Below are positions 35,765 to 44,216 of a stretch of DNA of 64,000 nucleotides, piece after piece. How positions within the stretch are numbered: the stretch's first letter is position 1; each line of letters begins with the position of its first letter. The DNA is from CBDDEI01 sp965226775 (GTDB taxonomy: Bacteria > Chloroflexota > Dehalococcoidia > SHYD01): contig CBDDEI010000002.1 in NCBI GenBank assembly GCA_965226775.1, forward strand, positions 1,922,001 to 1,986,000. The letters run 5' to 3'. The notes beneath the pieces are model-generated. The model was given only the letters and a program-made list of their open reading frames with translations. It was not told the DNA's origin and did not search any database. Both the position numbers and the translations under genes were made by a program.

Positions 35765-36757
35765 CTGCTCATCCTCGGCGTCGAAACCTCCTGCGACGAG
35801 AGCGCCGTAGCGGTGGTGGAGGACGGCCACCGCCTCCTCTCCAACGTGGTCGCTTCCCAAGAGGCGCTGCACGCCCGCTTCGGCGGCATCGTGCCGGAGG
35901 TGGCCTCTCGCCAGCACCTCTTGGCGCTGCCCCAGGCCGTCAACCAAGCCCTGGAGCAGGCCGACTTAGACTGGGGCGAGATCGACGCTATCGCCGTAAC
36001 CTACGGGCCGGGGTTGGCCGGCTCCCTCCTAGTGGGCCTTAGCTACGCCAAGACCTTATCCTTTGCCCGCAACCTCCCCCTGATTCCTGTGAACCACATG
36101 GAGGGCCATATCTATAGCAACTGGCTGGACGCCGAGCCGCCGCCCTTGCCCGCCCTCTGCCTCCTGGTCTCAGGAGGCCATACCGGCCTCTTCCTCATGG
36201 AAGCGCACGGCCGCTACCGGGCCCTCGGCCACACCCGCGACGACGCCGCGGGCGAAGCATTCGACAAGGTGGCCCGGCTGCTGGGGCTCGGCTTTCCCGG
36301 CGGTCCCGCTATCCAAAAAGCGGCTCAGGGCGAGGACGCGGGCAAATTTGCCCTACCCCGCGCCTGGCTGCGCGGCAACGACGATTTTAGCTTCAGCGGC
36401 CTCAAGACCGCCTGCCTCCACCTCATCCAGCAGCTGCAAAAGGATGGCGGGCAGGTGCCCGTGGCCCAGGTGGCCGCGGCCTTCCAGGAATCCGTGGTTG
36501 ATGTGCTGGTGAGTAAGGCTGTGGCGGCGGCGGAGCGCTTTCAGGCAGCCAGCATCCTCCTGGGCGGCGGTGTTGCCGCTAACCTGGCGTTGCGGGAGGA
36601 GATGGCCGCACGAGCCCCGGTGCCCGTAGTAGTGGCGCCGCCCCGCCTCTGCACCGACAACGGCGCGATGGTGGCCGCTTGCGGCTTCTACCGCTGGCAG
36701 GCCGGCGACCGTGCTGGCTTAGACCTGGACATCTACCCCAACCTCGCGCTGGCTTAA
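35765..36757 (+). CDS. tsaD: tRNA N6-adenosine threonylcarbamoyltransferase
   Basis: Transfers the threonylcarbamoyl group made by TsaC to A37 of tRNA (t6A), working with TsaB and TsaE, which are not in the window. The ASKHA fold shows ILGVETSCDESAVAVVE at the start, the metal site NHMEGHIYSNW near residue 114, and LLVSGGHTGLFLM. No ATG, GTG or TTG covers the N-terminus: the family start falls on CTG 35765, with GGAG at 35755-35758 just upstream. GTG 35813 would remove the conserved GVETSCDES motif. A CTG start or an ATG-to-CTG error are both possible. It converges with the DUF2851 gene, overlapping 4 bp. Confidence 0.93.
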   Translation: MLILGVETSCDESAVAVVEDGHRLLSNVVASQEALHARFGGIVPEVASRQHLLALPQAVNQALEQADLDWGEIDAIAVTYGPGLAGSLLVGLSYAKTLSFARNLPLIPVNHMEGHIYSNWLDAEPPPLPALCLLVSGGHTGLFLMEAHGRYRALGHTRDDAAGEAFDKVARLLGLGFPGGPAIQKAAQGEDAGKFALPRAWLRGNDDFSFSGLKTACLHLIQQLQKDGGQVPVAQVAAAFQESVVDVLVSKAVAAAERFQAASILLGGGVAANLALREEMAARAPVPVVVAPPRLCTDNGAMVAACGFYRWQAGDRAGLDLDIYPNLALA

Positions 36758-38055
36758 TCGCCTCGCCGCAGCGGGCAACGGGCCTGCCGCCCTCGGGCAC
36801 AATACCAGCGGCTGAGGTGGTGCAATCCCTGCTGCTGGCAGGCGGTCAGCCCCTTAGGCTCCAACCCCAGCCGGGTCGCGGTTGCCCGCACGACGGTGTC
36901 CGCCTCCAGGCCGGGGTAGTCTCTATAGCTACGGAGCGCGGTCTCTTTTAGCCCCGCGTCACTCCGCAACTCTGCCTGGGCGGCCAGGTACGGCAGCAGC
37001 AGGTTCACCACCAGACTATCCGCCCGGCCGGGGCCGAGGGCGGCCCAGGGCAGCCCCAGCTCAGCCTCCTCCGCTGCTACGGTGAAGAGGGAACGTAAAC
37101 GGGTAAGGGGCCGCTCAAGCGCGATCCCTTGCGAGGCCATCACCACCGACGGGCCGCCCTCCCTCCAGCGGACCAGTAGGGCGGCCGCTCCTAACAGCCG
37201 CACCCAGGGCTGCGCGGCGGGGCGGGTGCCGGAGCGGCGCCACTCCTGCGCCGCTATCACCACGGGATGCTGCAAGCCGGCCCAACGCCGCCTCAGCTCT
37301 TGCCAAGAGTCCGGCGCAACCGCCTTCGGCGCAGCGCCCTCTAACGCTAAGCAACCGCCCGCGCCCAGCAGGAGCGCCTGGGCGGTGAGGCGCGACCAGT
37401 CGTGGGCTGTAAGGATGCGCTGCAACGTGGTCCAGGGCAACGCTGCGCCCAGTCGGGCGTAGAGCGGCCGGTTGGGGCCCACTCCCAGCGTCTCCAGCAG
37501 TCCTTGATAGAACGCCTGCTCCGGACCCGCCGCTGCGATGCGCCGCATCCAACGCCGGGTGTGGATGGTAAAGCGGATCGCGCCCTGGGCCTCCAGCTGC
37601 TCCGGCTCCGTTACGCGGCATCCCGCGCATGGCCCTGCCTGCCCTCCTGTTAGATTAGAGAGAGCGGAGCGCGCGGCCAGATCAGGCGCCAGCACGAGCA
37701 CCGGCGCCCGGCCGCCCATCGGGAGCTCGGTGGGCGCGCCCTGATCGTCCTTGCCCACCACGTGGAGCACCACCCGGGCGTAGCGGGGGTCTGCGCCGTG
37801 GCCGTGGGCCCGCCAGCCGCTGGTAGCCTGGTGCACTTCTACGTCTCCCCGCACGATGCGTCCCCGCTCCGTGGCGAGCACCGCGCCCAGGAAGTCCGGC
37901 CCCGGCCCTGGATTCACGAGGCCGGGGAAGAGCACCCGCACCTGCTCTCCCTCCTGGGTGCTCAGGGGCTGCTCGGTAGGCACGCCGGCCCAGCGCCGGG
38001 CCAGGCGGCTCTCCGCGCCTTCACTCTTCTTGCCCCTACCATCCATGTTACCCAT
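36754..38055 (-). CDS. DUF2851-family protein
   Basis: Protein of about 433 residues of the DUF2851 family, function unknown. The N-terminal family block is clear: VNPGPGPDFLGAVL, RGDVEVHQATSGWRAHGHG and YARVVLHVVGKDD. A C-terminal ARGRQARCPLRRGD ending may hold a metal-binding Cys. ATG 38055 is preferred because AGGAGC directly precedes it; upstream ATG 38070 has no such site. A TATACT and a 6-bp inverted repeat lie just upstream. Confidence 0.85.
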   Translation of the reverse strand: MGNMDGRGKKSEGAESRLARRWAGVPTEQPLSTQEGEQVRVLFPGLVNPGPGPDFLGAVLATERGRIVRGDVEVHQATSGWRAHGHGADPRYARVVLHVVGKDDQGAPTELPMGGRAPVLVLAPDLAARSALSNLTGGQAGPCAGCRVTEPEQLEAQGAIRFTIHTRRWMRRIAAAGPEQAFYQGLLETLGVGPNRPLYARLGAALPWTTLQRILTAHDWSRLTAQALLLGAGGCLALEGAAPKAVAPDSWQELRRRWAGLQHPVVIAAQEWRRSGTRPAAQPWVRLLGAAALLVRWREGGPSVVMASQGIALERPLTRLRSLFTVAAEEAELGLPWAALGPGRADSLVVNLLLPYLAAQAELRSDAGLKETALRSYRDYPGLEADTVVRATATRLGLEPKGLTACQQQGLHHLSRWYCARGRQARCPLRRGD

Positions 38056-38065
38056 GCTCCTAGTA

Positions 38066-38081
38066 TACACGTTTCCGTGTA
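38066..38081 (-). promoter_or_regulatory. Inverted repeat at the DUF2851 promoter
   Basis: TACACG and CGTGTA arms around TTTC form a perfect 6-bp inverted repeat, directly next to a TATACT (-10-like, minus strand) that precedes the DUF2851 start by about 10 bp. It has the form of an operator; the XRE-type regulator at 38373-38624 is a candidate binder, by proximity only. Confidence 0.4.
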
Positions 38082-38129
38082 AACCATCAGCGCGTGATGC
38101 CCTTGGTTCTGCTATGGGGTTAGGGAGGA

Positions 38130-38345
38130 CTTACGTGTCCCCTCCCTCTCGATGGGGGAGGGTTAGGGTGGGGGTGCTGGTTCGTGTCAAGCGGTTTTCA
38201 AGGTAGTAGGATTAGGTTAGCCACGAACGCCTTCGGGAATCCTCTTCGTGTTAGTAGGGGCGGGTTTGAAACCCGCCCCTACAGGCTTTACGCCCTGCTC
38301 TAGTGATTGAGCATAATCTGCTGCTGTTCCTCAAGTTTGGAAGAG
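38130..38345 (+). repeat. Composite C + A repeat between the DUF2851 and XRE genes
   Basis: Starts with a family C piece (CCCTCTCGATGGGGGAGGG), then GTGTCAAGCGGTTTT, then a family A copy with its palindrome at 38254-38282 and the CTGCTGCTGTTCCTCAAG end. The same succession is found inverted at 45597-45830, so the two families move or are copied as one block. No gene is seen between 38072 and 38372. Confidence 0.8.
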
Positions 38346-38372
38346 GGCGCTATGGGGACGGGAGGCAGGGGG

Positions 38373-38624
38373 CTAGGAAGGTGAAGGCAGCGTGGTTGAG
38401 CCGGAGGCGTCGTAGTCAAAGCCGGCCCGCTCCGCCACCAGGGTGAGCAGGGTCTGGGATGCGCCCCGGGGCTTGTAGAGCCCCCGTTCCCACTCGCTAA
38501 TGGTCTGCTGGCGGGTGCCCAGCTCCTCGGCCATGGCGTCCTGGGTCATCCCCATGTGACGCCGCAGCGCCTGGAGCCTGGAGGCGTCCCACTGCACCCG
38601 CTGCCGCTTTGATCCGCGCGCCAT
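38373..38624 (-). CDS. XRE-family helix-turn-helix regulator
   Basis: An 83-residue single-domain DNA-binding protein. The HTH covers about residues 14-70: LQALRRHMGMTQDAMAEELG, then TRQQTISEWERGLYKPR as recognition helix and following helix, as in Cro/CI. The N-terminus is basic (MARGSKRQRVQW) and the C-terminus short and disordered. No antitoxin partner is seen. It is divergent from lysA by about 110 bp. Confidence 0.9.
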   Translation of the reverse strand: MARGSKRQRVQWDASRLQALRRHMGMTQDAMAEELGTRQQTISEWERGLYKPRGASQTLLTLVAERAGFDYDASGSTTLPSPS

Positions 38625-38684
38625 GCATTCATGCTATGAAGGATGCCTGCGGCTGTCAAACCTGGCATCGCGGCCTCCGCCTCG

Positions 38685-38693
38685 TGCTATAAT
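38685..38693 (+). promoter_or_regulatory. Extended -10 promoter of lysA
   Basis: TGCTATAAT gives a perfect -10 with a TGn extension, 42 bp before the lysA ATG; the -35 is poor, as expected for an extended -10 promoter. Confidence 0.55.
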
Positions 38694-38734
38694 CGTCAGC
38701 AACTCATCTCTCACCGACCCTGCAAGGAGGCGCA

Positions 38735-40054
38735 ATGGACCCCCGTTTCCCCATCCTAGAGCTCTTCCCCGTCACCGCGGAATGCAGCCCTCAGGCCCAT
38801 CTCACCATTGGCGGCTGCGACGTCTCGGAGCTGGCAACCACCTACGGCACCCCCCTCTACCTCTTTGACGAGGCCACCTTGCGGGAGCAGTGCCGGGGCT
38901 TCCTCCAGGAGTTCGGCAGCCGCTATCCGGATCTGGCCGTCCTCTACGCCTCCAAAGCCTACATCAATAAGTCCTTGGCCAAGCTCTTTGCCGAGGAGGG
39001 GTTAGGGCTGGACATCGTGTCCGGCGGCGAGCTGGCCGTGGCCCAAGCGGCGGGCGTCCCCCTGGAACGGGTCTACTTCCACGGCAACAACAAGGGGCCG
39101 GAGGAGTTGGCCATGGCGGTGGACCTGGGTGTGGGACGCATCGTCCTCGACAACTTTTACGAGATGGAGACCCTGGAGTCCATCTGCCAGCAGCTCGACA
39201 AGACCCAGGCCGTCATGGTGCGTATCACCCCCGGCGTCGACCCTCACACCCACGCCTACATCGCCACCGGCGCCACCGACAGCAAATTTGGCTTCACCCT
39301 GGCTACAGGCGCGGCCGCGGAGGCCATCGCCCGCGCCCAGAGCAGCCCCCATCTGGACCTGGTGGGCATCCACATGCACCTGGGCTCCCAACTCTTCGAG
39401 ACCTCGCCTTATACCGACGCCATTGAGGGCGTAATAGCCTTTGCCGCCCAGATGGTGCGGGAGCAGGGGCTACGGCTCCAGGAGTTCAGCCCCGGCGGCG
39501 GCTACGCGGTGCAGTACCTGCCGGAGCAGCCCGCGCCGTCCCTGGCGCGCTACGCCGAGACCGTTACCGGCGCCCTGAAGCAGGCCTGCGAGCAGCACAA
39601 CCTGCCCCTGCCGCGCATGATCCTGGAACCAGGCCGCTCCATGGTGGGCCGCGCCGGCGTGGCCGTCTACACCGTGGGCGCATCCAAAGATATCCCCGGC
39701 GTTCGCAAGTACGTGGCGGTGGACGGCGGCATGGCGGACAACATCCGGCCGGCCCTCTACAGCGCGCAGTACGACGCCGCGGTCGCCAACCGCATGGCCG
39801 ATCCTCCCGCGGAGACGGTGACCATTGCCGGGAAGTACTGCGAGTCCGGCGACATCCTTATCCAGGAGTACCATGGCCCGGCGCTCCAGCCCGGCGACCT
39901 CCTAGCCCTCCCCGCCTCGGGAGCATACTGCCTCGCCATGGCCAGCAACTACAACCTAGCGCCCCGTCCTGCCGTGGTCATGGTCAATGGGGGCCAGGCC
40001 CGCCTCATCCGACGCAGGGAGACCTACCAAGACCTGATGCAGTGGGACCTGTAA
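38735..40054 (+). CDS. lysA: Diaminopimelate decarboxylase
   Basis: PLP enzyme converting meso-diaminopimelate to L-lysine. Fold III decarboxylase signatures: YASKAYINKSLAKL with the PLP lysine near residue 75, GLDIVSGGELAVAQAAG, HLGSQLFETSPY, and the C-terminal GKYCESGDIL with the catalytic Cys. AAGGAGG lies before ATG 38735. Shows that the diaminopimelate route operates, which bears on the missing murE. holB follows after 48 bp. Confidence 0.95.
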   Translation: MDPRFPILELFPVTAECSPQAHLTIGGCDVSELATTYGTPLYLFDEATLREQCRGFLQEFGSRYPDLAVLYASKAYINKSLAKLFAEEGLGLDIVSGGELAVAQAAGVPLERVYFHGNNKGPEELAMAVDLGVGRIVLDNFYEMETLESICQQLDKTQAVMVRITPGVDPHTHAYIATGATDSKFGFTLATGAAAEAIARAQSSPHLDLVGIHMHLGSQLFETSPYTDAIEGVIAFAAQMVREQGLRLQEFSPGGGYAVQYLPEQPAPSLARYAETVTGALKQACEQHNLPLPRMILEPGRSMVGRAGVAVYTVGASKDIPGVRKYVAVDGGMADNIRPALYSAQYDAAVANRMADPPAETVTIAGKYCESGDILIQEYHGPALQPGDLLALPASGAYCLAMASNYNLAPRPAVVMVNGGQARLIRRRETYQDLMQWDL

Positions 40055-40102
40055 TCCGCCGGCCCATATCTCTGGCATCCCCGGCGCTCAGGAACCGCTA
40101 AG

Positions 40103-41134
40103 ATGGCCCAGGACAACTGGGGGCTCATCGGACACCAGGCCGCCGTAGCCACCCTCCGCAACGCGCTGGCGAGCGGGCGGCTGGCCCAGGCGTATCTCTT
40201 CACCGGCCCCCAGGGCGTAGGCAAGAGCATGCTGGCGCGCGCCCTTGCCGGCGCCGTCAACTGCCGCGGCGAGGAGCCCCCTTGCGGCGAGTGCCCCCAG
40301 TGCCAGCGCATCCTGCAGGGGATCCATTCGGACGTCACGGAGCTCTCCTTAGGCGCGGGCGAACGGGAGCTGAGCATCGAAGCGGTGCGGGAGCTGCAAC
40401 ACTCCCTCCACCTGCGCCCCTTCGAAGGCCGCATGCGAGTTGCCATTATCCAGGAGGCGGAGCACCTCAGTACAGAGGCGGCAAATGCCCTGCTGAAGGT
40501 GCTGGAGGAGCCGCCGCCGGAGTCTATGCTCATCCTCACCTCCGCGGCTGAAGACTCCATCCTGCCCACCCTCCGCTCTCGCTGCCAGCGCGTCGCGCTG
40601 GATCCGGTCCCCACTGCGCCCCTAGTGCGGGCCATGGAGGAGCAGCACGGCCTGAACGCCGCGGATGCCCGCCGCATTGCAGCCTACGCCCAGGGCTGCC
40701 CCGGACGGGCCTTAGGAGCGCTGGAGCGGCCGGAGGTCTTTGAGCAGCTAGAGGAGCGCTTCCAGACGCTGCGGGCGTTGCTGGAGGGAGACACCGCTGC
40801 CCGGCTGCAGCTTGCCGGGAGCACCGGCCCCCAGCAGGAGTCGCAACGGGAAGCCCTACAAGCCCTCCTCCAGGTCTGGCTGCTCTGGTGGCGCGACCTG
40901 TTGCTGGTGCAGAACGATTGCCAGGATGGCATCGTCTACGTACAGGAGACGCTGCACTACCAGCAGTACGGCGCGCAGCTCAACCCATCGGAGGTGGCCC
41001 TTGCCCTCGCTGCCCTGCGCACGGCCCTCCGCCGCGTCGAGCAGAATGCCAATCCCCGATTGGTCATGGACACCCTTGCCCTCGCCCTGCCGCAGCTCTC
41101 ACCAACCCCAGCCCCTGCCAACGCCCTTGCCTAA
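40103..41134 (+). CDS. holB: DNA polymerase III subunit delta'
   Basis: Clamp-loader AAA+ subunit. The Walker A is FTGPQGVGKSMLARAL near residue 33, followed by the zinc module NCRGEEPPCGECPQCQRIL; AEHLSTEAANALLKVLEEPP is the sensor/SRC-type region and LPTLRSRCQRV ends the ATPase part. The P-loop is complete (GPQGVGKS), unlike the degenerate one of E. coli delta'. It ends about where the HAD gene begins. Confidence 0.92.
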   Translation: MAQDNWGLIGHQAAVATLRNALASGRLAQAYLFTGPQGVGKSMLARALAGAVNCRGEEPPCGECPQCQRILQGIHSDVTELSLGAGERELSIEAVRELQHSLHLRPFEGRMRVAIIQEAEHLSTEAANALLKVLEEPPPESMLILTSAAEDSILPTLRSRCQRVALDPVPTAPLVRAMEEQHGLNAADARRIAAYAQGCPGRALGALERPEVFEQLEERFQTLRALLEGDTAARLQLAGSTGPQQESQREALQALLQVWLLWWRDLLLVQNDCQDGIVYVQETLHYQQYGAQLNPSEVALALAALRTALRRVEQNANPRLVMDTLALALPQLSPTPAPANALA

Positions 41135-41819
41135 TCGCTCGAGTAACAGCACCCTGACTACCCCATTGCCCCCGTACCGCGGACTCATCCTGGACATGGA
41201 CGGCGTGCTGCTGGACAGCGAGCCGCTCCACTTCCAGGCCTGCTGCCAGGTGCTTGCAGAGTACGGGGCGGATCTCACCTGGGAGGTCTACCGGGAGTAC
41301 ATCGGCACCGACGCCGTCTCTACCTTCGCTGGCTTCAAGCGCACCTACGAGCTGTCGGGCACACCCCAAGCGTTCATCGACCGCTACGATACGTTTGTGC
41401 TGGAGATTCTCAGCGGCGGCATCACACCGTTGCCCGGAGCCGTGCAGCTGGTTGCAGAGGCCACGCGGCGAAAGCTCCCCCTGGGGCTTGCCTCCTCCTC
41501 CCTAAGGGCATGTGTCGAAGCGACGCTCAATGGCCTCGGCGTGCGCCAAATGTTCCGCACTGTAGTCTCAGGGGAGATGGTACAGCGAGGCAAACCTGCC
41601 CCGGACATCTACCTCCTAGCGGCCAAGCAGATAGGAGTTGCGCCGGAGCGCTGCGTGGTGGTGGAGGATTCTCCGGCTGGGGTGGCCGCGGCGCGCGCCG
41701 CGGGCATGCGTGTCATAGGAGTGCGGACGGAGTCGGTGCCGGCAGCGGAGATTGCGGCGGCGGATGTGGTGCTGGAGACGCTGGAGCAGTTCGACTGGCG
41801 TCTCTTTGGCGAATCCTAG
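41127..41819 (+). CDS. HAD-superfamily hydrolase (beta-phosphoglucomutase-like)
   Basis: Subfamily IA HAD phosphatase. Motif I is LILDMDGVLLDSEPLHF (nucleophile and acid/base Asp), motif II lies in GLASSSLRACVE, motif III is the lysine in RGKPAPDIYLLAA, and motif IV is VVVEDSPAGVAAARAAG. The cap domain (YREYIGTDAVSTFAG) resembles beta-phosphoglucomutase/sugar-phosphate phosphatases; substrate unknown. There is no ATG near the N-terminus; TTG 41127 (overlapping the holB stop) or TTG 41166 must serve. Its 3' end overlaps pyrD convergently by 4 bp. Confidence 0.85.
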   Translation: MPNRSSNSTLTTPLPPYRGLILDMDGVLLDSEPLHFQACCQVLAEYGADLTWEVYREYIGTDAVSTFAGFKRTYELSGTPQAFIDRYDTFVLEILSGGITPLPGAVQLVAEATRRKLPLGLASSSLRACVEATLNGLGVRQMFRTVVSGEMVQRGKPAPDIYLLAAKQIGVAPERCVVVEDSPAGVAAARAAGMRVIGVRTESVPAAEIAAADVVLETLEQFDWRLFGES

Positions 41820-42891
41820 CCGCTGCCCACCAGCTCGCTCACTGAAGGGATGCCTTCCCGCTTAAGGTACTCCCGCAGGTCAAGGTTCAGCCGTCTAATA
41901 AGCCCCGGCCCCTGATACACCATGCCGGTATAGAGCTGAACCAGGCTCGCCCCCGCCCACAGCATTTTGATAACGTCTGCTGCGCTTGACACGCCGCCCA
42001 CGCCGATGATGGGTGTTCGGCCTCCCGTGAGGCGGTAGAGCATGCGGACCACCTCAAGGGAGCGTACCGCAAGGGCGCGCCGCTCAGCCCACCGCTTTCG
42101 TCCTGGTAGCGGCTGCGCAGATAGGCAGGACGCTCAATGGTGGTGTTCGTAGCCACGTAGCCCTGCACCGGATACTCAGCCGCAACCTCCACTAGGTCGG
42201 CCAGCTGCGCATCCTCCAAGTCCGGCGAGACCTTGATCAGCACCGGTTTACCCGCGCCCGCGTGGTCTATTCCCGCAAAGAACGCGCCCAGCACCCGCCG
42301 TAGCGCGTCCTTCTCATGGAGCGCCCGTAAGCCCTGGGTGTTGGGGGAAGAGATGTTCAGGGTAAAGTAGTCGGCCACATCGTGCAGCGCGTTAAAGCAG
42401 GCGATGTAGTCCTGCAGGGCAAGGTCGGGCTCGACGTGCTGGGCGTTGGGGCCGATGTTCAGCCCTCGGATAACCTCTCCCCGCCGCTGGGGAAGCAGCA
42501 ACCCATGAGTGGCCTGCGCGCCCAGGCTGGCAAAGCCGATGCGGTTGATGAGGGCCTCGTCCTCGTCCAAACGGAAGATCCGCGGCCGTGCCCTGCCCGC
42601 CTGGGGCAGCGGAGTCACGGTGCCAATCTCCATGTGGCTAAAGCCCAGACAGGCCAACGCAGATGCGGCCGCGCCGGTCTTATCGTAGCCCGCCGCCAGC
42701 CCAATGGGGTTCTTGAAGGAGAGCCCAAAGAGGTCGGTGGCAAGCGCCGGGTCCTGCACGTGCAACGCACTGCTTACCATGGCCCCTAGCGGCGGCACGC
42801 GCCGCAGCAACGAGAGCGCCCGGAGCGAAAGCCCGTGGGCCTGCTCCGGATCGACGCTGGAGAGGAGGGGAGCGATGAGCTGTCTATACAT
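41816..42891 (-). CDS. pyrD: Dihydroorotate dehydrogenase (quinone), class 2, one frameshift
   Basis: FMN enzyme oxidising dihydroorotate to orotate with quinone as acceptor, at the membrane. The class 2 N-terminal helical extension (YRQLIAPLLSSVDPEQAHGL) is present, as are NPIGLAAGYDKTG, EIGTVTPLPQAGR, NISSPNTQGLRALH with the catalytic Ser, and KVSPDLED. Near 42070 the frame shifts; adding one G to a GG run gives PLRVRSLEVVRMLY and continues through GVGGVSSAADVIKMLWAGA to the end. Probably a read error. It lies apart from the pyr operon on the same strand. Confidence 0.92.
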
Positions 42892-42956
42892 GGATGCCGT
42901 TTACCTGCGACACGTGGTCAAACGATTATACCGTTGCAGACAGTCCGAGGATCATG

Positions 42957-42983
42957 AAAGAGCCCGCCAATGGCGGGCTCTTT
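42957..42983 (-). terminator. Terminator-like hairpin
   Basis: A perfect 12-bp stem (AAAGAGCCCGCC / GGCGGGCTCTTT) with a 3-nt loop, placed 33 bp after the stop of the 81-residue gene on the minus strand and before pyrD. T-rich tails are short on both sides, so it may act in both directions. Confidence 0.8.
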
Positions 42984-43015
42984 GCGTTTTGATGTTGTCT
43001 GCAGTGCGGCAGAGG

Positions 43016-43261
43016 TTAGGCTGCGGGGTTTTCCTTCAGCCCTTTGAGGTCGCCTACGCCCCAGTAGTCCATGTCGGCATGGCGTTCCTCTTCCCGGACA
43101 GTGTCACCACCGCCGCCGGAGAACCGGCGCTGCTTGCCGCAGTAGCGGCATTGGCCCGTAATCACGTCCGCAACAGAACGACCCAGCACCCAATAGTGTG
43201 CACAGGTAACAGTAACCTGCTGCGTCTGCTCATCTGCTCGCTCTAACGTATTCTGTACCAT
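43016..43261 (-). CDS. Small probable zinc-binding protein
   Basis: An 81-residue protein not recognised by family. GGAGGTGAG sits directly before ATG 43261, strong evidence that it is translated. One Cys/His near residue 20 (VTCAHYWVLGRS) and CRYCGKQRRF at about 38-47 make a treble-clef or zinc-ribbon-like C/H...CxxC pattern. The C-terminus is charged. A hairpin terminator follows. It is divergent from the SufR-like regulator. Confidence 0.72.
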   Translation of the reverse strand: MVQNTLERADEQTQQVTVTCAHYWVLGRSVADVITGQCRYCGKQRRFSGGGGDTVREEERHADMDYWGVGDLKGLKENPAA

Positions 43262-43357
43262 CTCACCTCCGTAAGCGGTCGTTATTCTCGACTGGCTTCA
43301 GTGGGATTTCGCACGACTAATCTACCGCCATTTTCTCCAATTGTCAATGATTTTACG

Positions 43358-43418
43358 GTATTTTCAATAAATACTTATTTACCTTGCTTGTGGATAACTT
43401 CCTTGCTATACTTAGCAA
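43358..43418 (+). promoter_or_regulatory. sufR-like promoter with two inverted repeats
   Basis: TTGCTT (43384-43389), 17 bp, TATACT (43407-43412) forms the likely promoter. The inverted repeat TTGCTA-TACT-TAGCAA (43403-43418) covers the -10, and a second, GTATTT-N5-AAATAC (43358-43374), lies upstream. Operator-like placement fits an autoregulated regulator. Confidence 0.5.
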
Positions 43419-43444
43419 AAGCATATGTTAGTTCACCTCTAGAC

Positions 43445-44125
43445 ATGCCAATCCAAGAAACGCGCTGGGCAATCCTGCAACATTTGAAGCGCCAAAAGGC
43501 CAGTACCGTAGAGACGCTGGCCCAAGCGCTGCAAATGGCGCCCATGACGGTGCGACAACACTTAGCCGTCCTGGAGCGGGAAGACCTCATCTCCTCCCAC
43601 TCGGTACGTAAGGGTCCGGGACGTCCCGCCTTCTCCTATACTCTTACCGACAATGCGGAGGAGCTCTTTCCAAAGAGCTACGACAAGCTGGCGGTTCGGC
43701 TACTGGACGAAGTGCGCGCCTTGGACGGCCCCGAGCTTGCGTTCCTCTCCGGACAGGAGAAGATCACCCTTGTGTTCCGCAACATGGCCGTCAACATGGC
43801 CGGTGACTATCGCGAAGACATAACGGGCGAAACGCTGCAGGAACGCACCGGGCAACTGGTAAACCTGCTGGAAGAGCGAGAAGGCACCCTTTCAGAATGG
43901 ACGCCCACGGAAGACGGCGCGGAGATTGTGGACTACAACTGCCCCTTCCAACGCGTGGCGGCGGCGGAGCCGGAGCTGTGCTCTTGGCACGTCCACTTCC
44001 TAGCAGAGGTTTTGAGCGCAGAAGTGCGCATGGAGCGCAGTATTACCCAGGGTCAGTCCTGTTGCCGCTACCAGGTAGAGCCCACTGCAGTGACACAAGA
44101 TCCTGAACAAACTTCCACCAGCTAG
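43445..44125 (+). CDS. SufR-like Fe-S-sensing winged-helix regulator
   Basis: N-terminal DeoR/MarR-like winged helix (TVETLAQALQMAPMTVRQHL, residues 21-40, then GPGRPAFSYTLTDNAEELFP). The C-terminal domain has NCPFQRVAAAEPELC and a CC pair, giving C166-X12-C179-X27-C207, the spacing I recall for the cluster ligands of actinobacterial SufR. SufR regulates suf operons according to Fe-S cluster status. The next gene is Mrp/ApbC, itself an Fe-S carrier, which supports the assignment. ATG 43445 is chosen; the frame is open further upstream without a family match. A wobble hairpin (44118-44137) follows the stop. Confidence 0.82.
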   Translation: MPIQETRWAILQHLKRQKASTVETLAQALQMAPMTVRQHLAVLEREDLISSHSVRKGPGRPAFSYTLTDNAEELFPKSYDKLAVRLLDEVRALDGPELAFLSGQEKITLVFRNMAVNMAGDYREDITGETLQERTGQLVNLLEEREGTLSEWTPTEDGAEIVDYNCPFQRVAAAEPELCSWHVHFLAEVLSAEVRMERSITQGQSCCRYQVEPTAVTQDPEQTSTS

Positions 44126-44216
44126 CCATAGGGCTGGCTGTTTCTGAGTAGCAAGCAAATCGTTATCACAACACCCTACTGTAGCGCGGTGCATCACCGC
44201 GGGAGGAGCAACAATA

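Noticed and set aside
40812..41126. Extended N-terminus of the HAD protein inside holB
   Set aside because: The upstream translation is Arg/Pro/Ser-rich out-of-frame holB; the HAD fold starts at LILDMDG.
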